8,310 nt of DNA from Aquirhabdus sp. (lineage in GTDB: Bacteria > Pseudomonadota > Gammaproteobacteria > Pseudomonadales > Moraxellaceae): contig JASLEL010000156.1 of the NCBI GenBank assembly GCA_030151145.1, forward strand, positions 1-8,310, written 5' to 3'. A program made the position numbers and the translations under genes. Each line of letters starts with the position of its first letter. Positions within the stretch are counted from its first letter, which is position 1. Positions 5,473 to 8,310 of the stretch are shown here, in pieces. The notes below the pieces were generated by a model, which saw only the letters and a list, made by a program, of their open reading frames with translations, was not told where the DNA came from and searched no databases.

Positions 5473-7221
5473 CTAGACACCAAAGGAAATCCTAAAGCAC
5501 GCGCCCTGATCCTGCGGAATACTCCACAGCGACGCGCCATTGGCCTCGCAGAAGGCCCGCGACAGATACAGCCCAAGGCCGGTCCCACCCGCCTCGGTGG
5601 TATAAAACGGCTCAAACAGCGACGGCAGTACTTTATTCGGGATACCCAGACCCTCATCGATCACATCCAGCATCACCAGCCCCGACTCAAGCCGGCGCAA
5701 ATGAAAACTCACATGCGGCTTGGCGTGCAGTTTACTGCCATGGTGCAGGCCATTATTGACCAGATTGATCAGGACCTGCTCCAGTTGAAACGGATCAAAC
5801 TCGACGTGATAGTCGGCATCCACCGAGAGCTTCACCAGACTGAGCTGATCGCGGCTGTAGGTTTGGCTGTTGATACGCTCGGTGACATTGGGCACGAAGT
5901 GATCCTGAAAACTGGTCAGCCATTCGATCAGATCGAGATGCTCAGGCTTTGAGGTATTGCGCCTAGACAGTTGCAGGATATCCTCCACCATCTGATTCAG
6001 CCGCACACTCTGCTTCTGGATCATCTTGATCAGGGTCAACTCATCGGGCTGTTTGTTCATCTCACCCAAGAGTTCACCCGCCTGACTGATGGCGGCCAAA
6101 GGGTTGCGGATCTCATGCGCGATGCTGGCGGTCAGTCGCCCCAGCGAAGCCAGCTTCATCTGCTGCGCCTGCTGATTGACCCGGCTTAAGCTCTCCAGCA
6201 GGACCACCGTCGCCCCGATCGGCGAGGCTCCATCAGACAGCCGTCGGGCATCCAGCGCCAAAAGCTGCACACTCAAGGCCATCTGCGACTCGTGAGTGGT
6301 AAAGCTGATCGGCTGCGCAGGCGGCCGATGCTCAAGCAACTGGGCATCGTCGATCGCTGTTGCCGAGACGCCCTGACGACGCTCATCCTGCTGGATCGCC
6401 AGCATGATCTGGACCGCCAGAGACGGTGACAGCTGCATCAGAGGCCAGCCATAGCTCGCCTCGGGCTGGTGCAGCCATTGTCGGGCCGCCTCATTGATCA
6501 TCAGCAGGCGCTGCTCACGGTCAAAGGCCAGCACTCCCATCGGCATCTGCTCGATGATCAATTGATTGATCGCCTCAGCCTGTCTTGCCTGACTGGTGCG
6601 TAGCGCGGCTTCCTCCTCAACGAGCTTCAGTCGCCGAGTGATCACCTGCCCCAGAAAGGACACGGCCACAAAGCTCACGGCCAGCAACCCCACCGAACCG
6701 ACCGCTCGCATCTGACTATCGTGCACGATCGAGAAATAGACCTGCTGATACACCACCGCCAAGACCGCCAACAGCGCGATCACCAAGGCTCGGCCCTGCG
6801 GCAAGAGAATGCTGCCAACCATCACTGACACGATATACAGCATCGACAATTGCAGGCTGACACCACCATTGGCATAGACCATCAGGGTGAGAGCCACCAC
6901 ATCGATGACCAGCATGACAAAGACTTGCAACTCAGGATAATGAAACCAGTAGCGCAGCAGCAGATAGCCTGCCAATGTCAGCACGCTATAGATGGTGACG
7001 GTTTCTAAGTAAAGCGAGGGGACGGAGCCACCCACCAGCGGATTGCTGATGGTCAGCAAAAACAGGGCGACGAGAAAAAAAGACAGCGCAATACGATACA
7101 GGGCATAAATCAAATTGACCCGGTGTAATGCACTTCCTGTCTGGATACGCTTCATGATCACTTTGTTCATCCCATGATCAAAGACGGGCTGATCGCAGCC
7201 CATGTGCCAGACCATCCGCAT
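5473..7221 (-). CDS. pilS-like: PilS-like membrane sensor histidine kinase
   Basis: The protein has up to 582 residues. About six membrane helices lie at 38-58, 72-90, 99-117, 121-139, 143-165 and 173-195, followed by a short coiled linker and a PAS-like domain at about 217-345. The HisKA domain has its phospho-acceptor in SIAHEIRNPLAAISQ (His369). The ATPase domain has the N-box INLVNNGLHH (487-494 region), DEGLGI (522-527), FEPFY and GGTGLGL (545-551). Six helices plus PAS plus this H-box and the ending TGLGLYLSRAFCEANGA are characteristic of PilS, which senses pilin and drives PilR. No pilR follows: the next gene is a hydrolase. Instead a GacA-like regulator lies upstream, 34 bases away. 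The start is uncertain. None of the ATGs at 7221, 7203, 7170 or 7155 has a good Shine-Dalgarno, and homologs usually begin close to the first helix, which favours 7170 or 7155. Confidence 0.88.
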   Translation of the reverse strand: MRMVWHMGCDQPVFDHGMNKVIMKRIQTGSALHRVNLIYALYRIALSFFLVALFLLTISNPLVGGSVPSLYLETVTIYSVLTLAGYLLLRYWFHYPELQVFVMLVIDVVALTLMVYANGGVSLQLSMLYIVSVMVGSILLPQGRALVIALLAVLAVVYQQVYFSIVHDSQMRAVGSVGLLAVSFVAVSFLGQVITRRLKLVEEEAALRTSQARQAEAINQLIIEQMPMGVLAFDREQRLLMINEAARQWLHQPEASYGWPLMQLSPSLAVQIMLAIQQDERRQGVSATAIDDAQLLEHRPPAQPISFTTHESQMALSVQLLALDARRLSDGASPIGATVVLLESLSRVNQQAQQMKLASLGRLTASIAHEIRNPLAAISQAGELLGEMNKQPDELTLIKMIQKQSVRLNQMVEDILQLSRRNTSKPEHLDLIEWLTSFQDHFVPNVTERINSQTYSRDQLSLVKLSVDADYHVEFDPFQLEQVLINLVNNGLHHGSKLHAKPHVSFHLRRLESGLVMLDVIDEGLGIPNKVLPSLFEPFYTTEAGGTGLGLYLSRAFCEANGASLWSIPQDQGACFRISFGV

Positions 7222-7225
7222 TCGT

Positions 7226-7248
7226 GGTGAATGCAGATCGTCTTCACC
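7226..7248 (-). other. Hairpin between regulator and kinase genes
   Basis: GGTGAA (7226-7231) and TTCACC (7243-7248) can pair over 6 bp with an 11-base loop. No T-run follows on the - strand. It could lower kinase expression relative to the regulator or mark a processing site, but the structure is modest. Confidence 0.3.
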
Positions 7249-7255
7249 GTTTCAA

Positions 7256-7891
7256 TTAGGGAGTAATCAGCTTGTAGCGCATGGCCAGATGCGTCAGCTT
7301 GACATCGCTGTCGATCTGTAGCTTTTCAAAGATGCGATAACGATAGGTGTTCACCGTCTTGACACTGACGAACAGACGATCGGCGATCTCCTGCGCGCTG
7401 ACGCAATTAACCACCATCATCGCCACCTGCATTTCGCGTTCGGACAAGAGATCGAACGGGGAGTTCTGCTGATCGGAGAGATAGCTCGACGCCAACTGCT
7501 CCGCGATATCCGCACTGAAATATTTACCGCCCTGAATCACCTTGCGGATGGCACGCACCATCTCATCCAGCGGCGCGCCTTTGGTGATATAACCACTGGC
7601 ACCGGCTTTGAGCAGAAGAGAAGGATAGGGTTCGGCACTTAAGCCACTGACGGCCAGCACCTTGACGTGCGGCACCGACTGCAAGAGACGCCGTGTGGTT
7701 TCGACACCACCAATTCCGGGCATACTCACATCCAGAAGCACCACTTCGGGCTGCTTCTGTCGGGCCAGCTCAATGGCCTGCTCGCCAGATTCGGCCTCTG
7801 CTACCACATCGATTTCGGGCGTATCTGCCAACATACGGCAAATCCCTGCCCTTACCAACTCATGATCATCCACGACGAGCACTTTTATCAC
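7256..7891 (-). CDS. gacA: GacA/UvrY-family response regulator
   Basis: The product has 211 residues from a GTG at 7891. GGAG (7900-7903) sits eight bases before this GTG, and the protein then begins MIKVLVVDDHELVRAGI, the standard GacA/UvrY N-terminus. The longer open frame back to a TTG at 7969 has no family support. The receiver domain has the acidic pair Asp8-Asp9, the phospho-acceptor Asp54 in LLDVSMPG and Lys104 in GYITKGAP. The LuxR-type helix-turn-helix covers about 147-205, with LSEREMQVAMM, AQEIADRLFVSVKTVNTYR and IFEKLQIDSDVKL. GacA is normally activated by the hybrid kinase GacS/BarA and switches on the small RNAs that titrate RsmA/CsrA. In many gammaproteobacteria uvrC follows gacA; here a PilS-like kinase follows after 34 bases, so co-transcription and possibly a changed signalling input are suggested. 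Confidence 0.93.
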   Translation of the reverse strand: MIKVLVVDDHELVRAGICRMLADTPEIDVVAEAESGEQAIELARQKQPEVVLLDVSMPGIGGVETTRRLLQSVPHVKVLAVSGLSAEPYPSLLLKAGASGYITKGAPLDEMVRAIRKVIQGGKYFSADIAEQLASSYLSDQQNSPFDLLSEREMQVAMMVVNCVSAQEIADRLFVSVKTVNTYRYRIFEKLQIDSDVKLTHLAMRYKLITP

Positions 7892-7960
7892 TGACGCATC
7901 TCCATTTGCATGGTTCGTTAAAGCACACGATACCCATGGCATTGTCTTCATAATTGTTAA

Positions 7961-7972
7961 GAATTGCAATTC
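7961..7972. repeat. Perfect 12-bp palindrome GAATTGCAATTC
   Basis: The sequence is its own reverse complement over 12 bases, centred about 75 bases before the gacA GTG. Its place fits an operator or the promoter-proximal leader of gacA. No known consensus is recognised. Confidence 0.5.
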
Positions 7973-8045
7973 CTATGCACTGACGCCCTGTCCTGCAGTT
8001 GCCTTCCATACCATTGTATGTTATTTAAGCAGCATAAACACACTT

Positions 8046-8059
8046 TGTTTCATGAAACA
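8046..8059. repeat. Perfect 14-bp palindrome TGTTTCATGAAACA
   Basis: All 14 bases are self-complementary. It lies about 155-170 bases before the gacA start in AT-rich DNA. The form TTTCATGAAA looks like a dimeric regulator site, but I cannot assign the protein. Part of it is repeated at 8090-8101. Confidence 0.55.
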
Positions 8060-8096
8060 TCATTTATTAGTGATTTTGAATGGTAGTTATCATGTA

Positions 8097-8108
8097 ACAT
8101 CGCGATGT
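8097..8108. repeat. Perfect 12-bp palindrome ACATCGCGATGT
   Basis: All 12 bases are self-complementary. It overlaps the second copy of the 12-bp direct repeat (8090-8101) at its left end, so binding at the two elements could be mutually exclusive. Confidence 0.45.
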
Positions 8109-8199
8109 CGGTGTTTCGCCGTCATTCTAACCTGAATTGGGCCCTTGTACGCATTCAATTTTGTTGCGGAGCAGGCTGTTTTTTCGCGTTTGACAGGCT

Positions 8200-8214
8200 T
8201 TCTGATTGTCAGAA
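8200..8214. other. Small hairpin TTCTGA-TTG-TCAGAA
   Basis: TTCTGA (8200-8205) and TCAGAA (8209-8214) pair over 6 bp with a 3-base loop. No T-run follows directly on either strand, so a terminator is not supported. Confidence 0.3.
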
Positions 8215-8310
8215 TCCACAGACCGTGATCCTTCAGGTTGATCCAGCCCGCTCGCATTGCAGGCTGTGGCGAAATCATCACCGGGCAGTTCAGGATTTGT
8301 AGCGTGCAGC

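Larger units (their letters stand above)
7892..8310. promoter_or_regulatory. 419-base region without a supported gene, upstream of gacA; AT-rich and dense in palindromes
   Basis: No coding sequence can be supported here. The part 7960-8110 is AT-rich and holds perfect palindromes at 7961-7972, 8046-8059 and 8097-8108 and a 12-bp direct repeat at 8050 and 8090. A possible -10 for gacA is TACAAT on the - strand (8013-8018), but no good -35 lies 17 bases before it. The part 8110-8310 is more GC-balanced, contains a small hairpin at 8200-8214, and has two - strand frames open to the window edge (ending near 8127 and at 8090). These could be the tail of a gene entering from the right, but neither resembles anything I know. 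Confidence 0.5.

Noticed and set aside
7892..7969. N-terminal extension of the GacA-like protein to a TTG at 7969
   Set aside because: The extra 26 residues do not belong to the family, and the GTG at 7891 has a well-placed GGAG.
8001..8015. Sigma54-type promoter upstream of gacA (GG and GC doublets)
   Set aside because: The spacing between the doublets is nine rather than ten bases and the flanking consensus is poor.
8105..8302. Small + strand open frame of 65 codons
   Set aside because: No ribosome-binding site, start inside a palindrome, Cys/His/Arg-rich composition unlike a real protein, and no recognisable motif.

Overview
The window looks like ordinary chromosomal DNA of a gammaproteobacterium. 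The best taxonomic clues are a GacA/UvrY-type response regulator with a GTG start and a PilS-type histidine kinase. From memory, both resemble Moraxellaceae (Acinetobacter-like) versions, but I could not run a search, so the family assignment is an inference. I see no insertion sequence, prophage, CRISPR array, tRNA or rRNA.

Layout. The left part is read on the + strand. It holds the C-terminal part of an MtnX/PHOSPHO-type HAD phosphatase (1-378), a strong hairpin (394-418), a monoacylglycerol-lipase/Est30-like esterase (439-1299) and two small four-helix EamA/SMR-type membrane proteins (1296-1655 and 1652-2044). The esterase and the two membrane proteins are joined by ATGA overlaps, so they form a tightly coupled operon. 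An extended -10 promoter (TGCTATAAT, 2079-2087) then starts a second + strand unit. This encodes two tandem, homologous, roughly 105-residue three-helix membrane proteins of unknown function (2122-2439 and 2499-2813).

The right part is read on the - strand and meets the left part at a shared bidirectional terminator (2853-2883). In transcription order it holds the GacA-like regulator (7256-7891), the PilS-like sensor kinase (5473-7221), a membrane-anchored alpha/beta hydrolase (4477-5370) and a class III PLP-dependent aminotransferase (2901-4277). Regulator and kinase are close enough to be co-transcribed. The hydrolase and aminotransferase are separated by gaps of about 100 and 200 bases that carry inverted repeats, so they may have their own control.

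The stretch 7892-8310 has no gene I can support. Its left half is AT-rich and carries three perfect palindromes of 12-14 bp plus a 12-bp direct repeat with exactly 40-bp spacing. This is the most likely place for undescribed regulation, probably of gacA.

Possible teamwork. The HAD phosphatase, esterase and paired transporter could handle a phosphorylated lipid or small metabolite, but that rests on gene order only. GacA and a PilS-like kinase without an adjacent PilR is an unusual two-component pairing and worth testing. No defence system or biosynthetic cluster is apparent.
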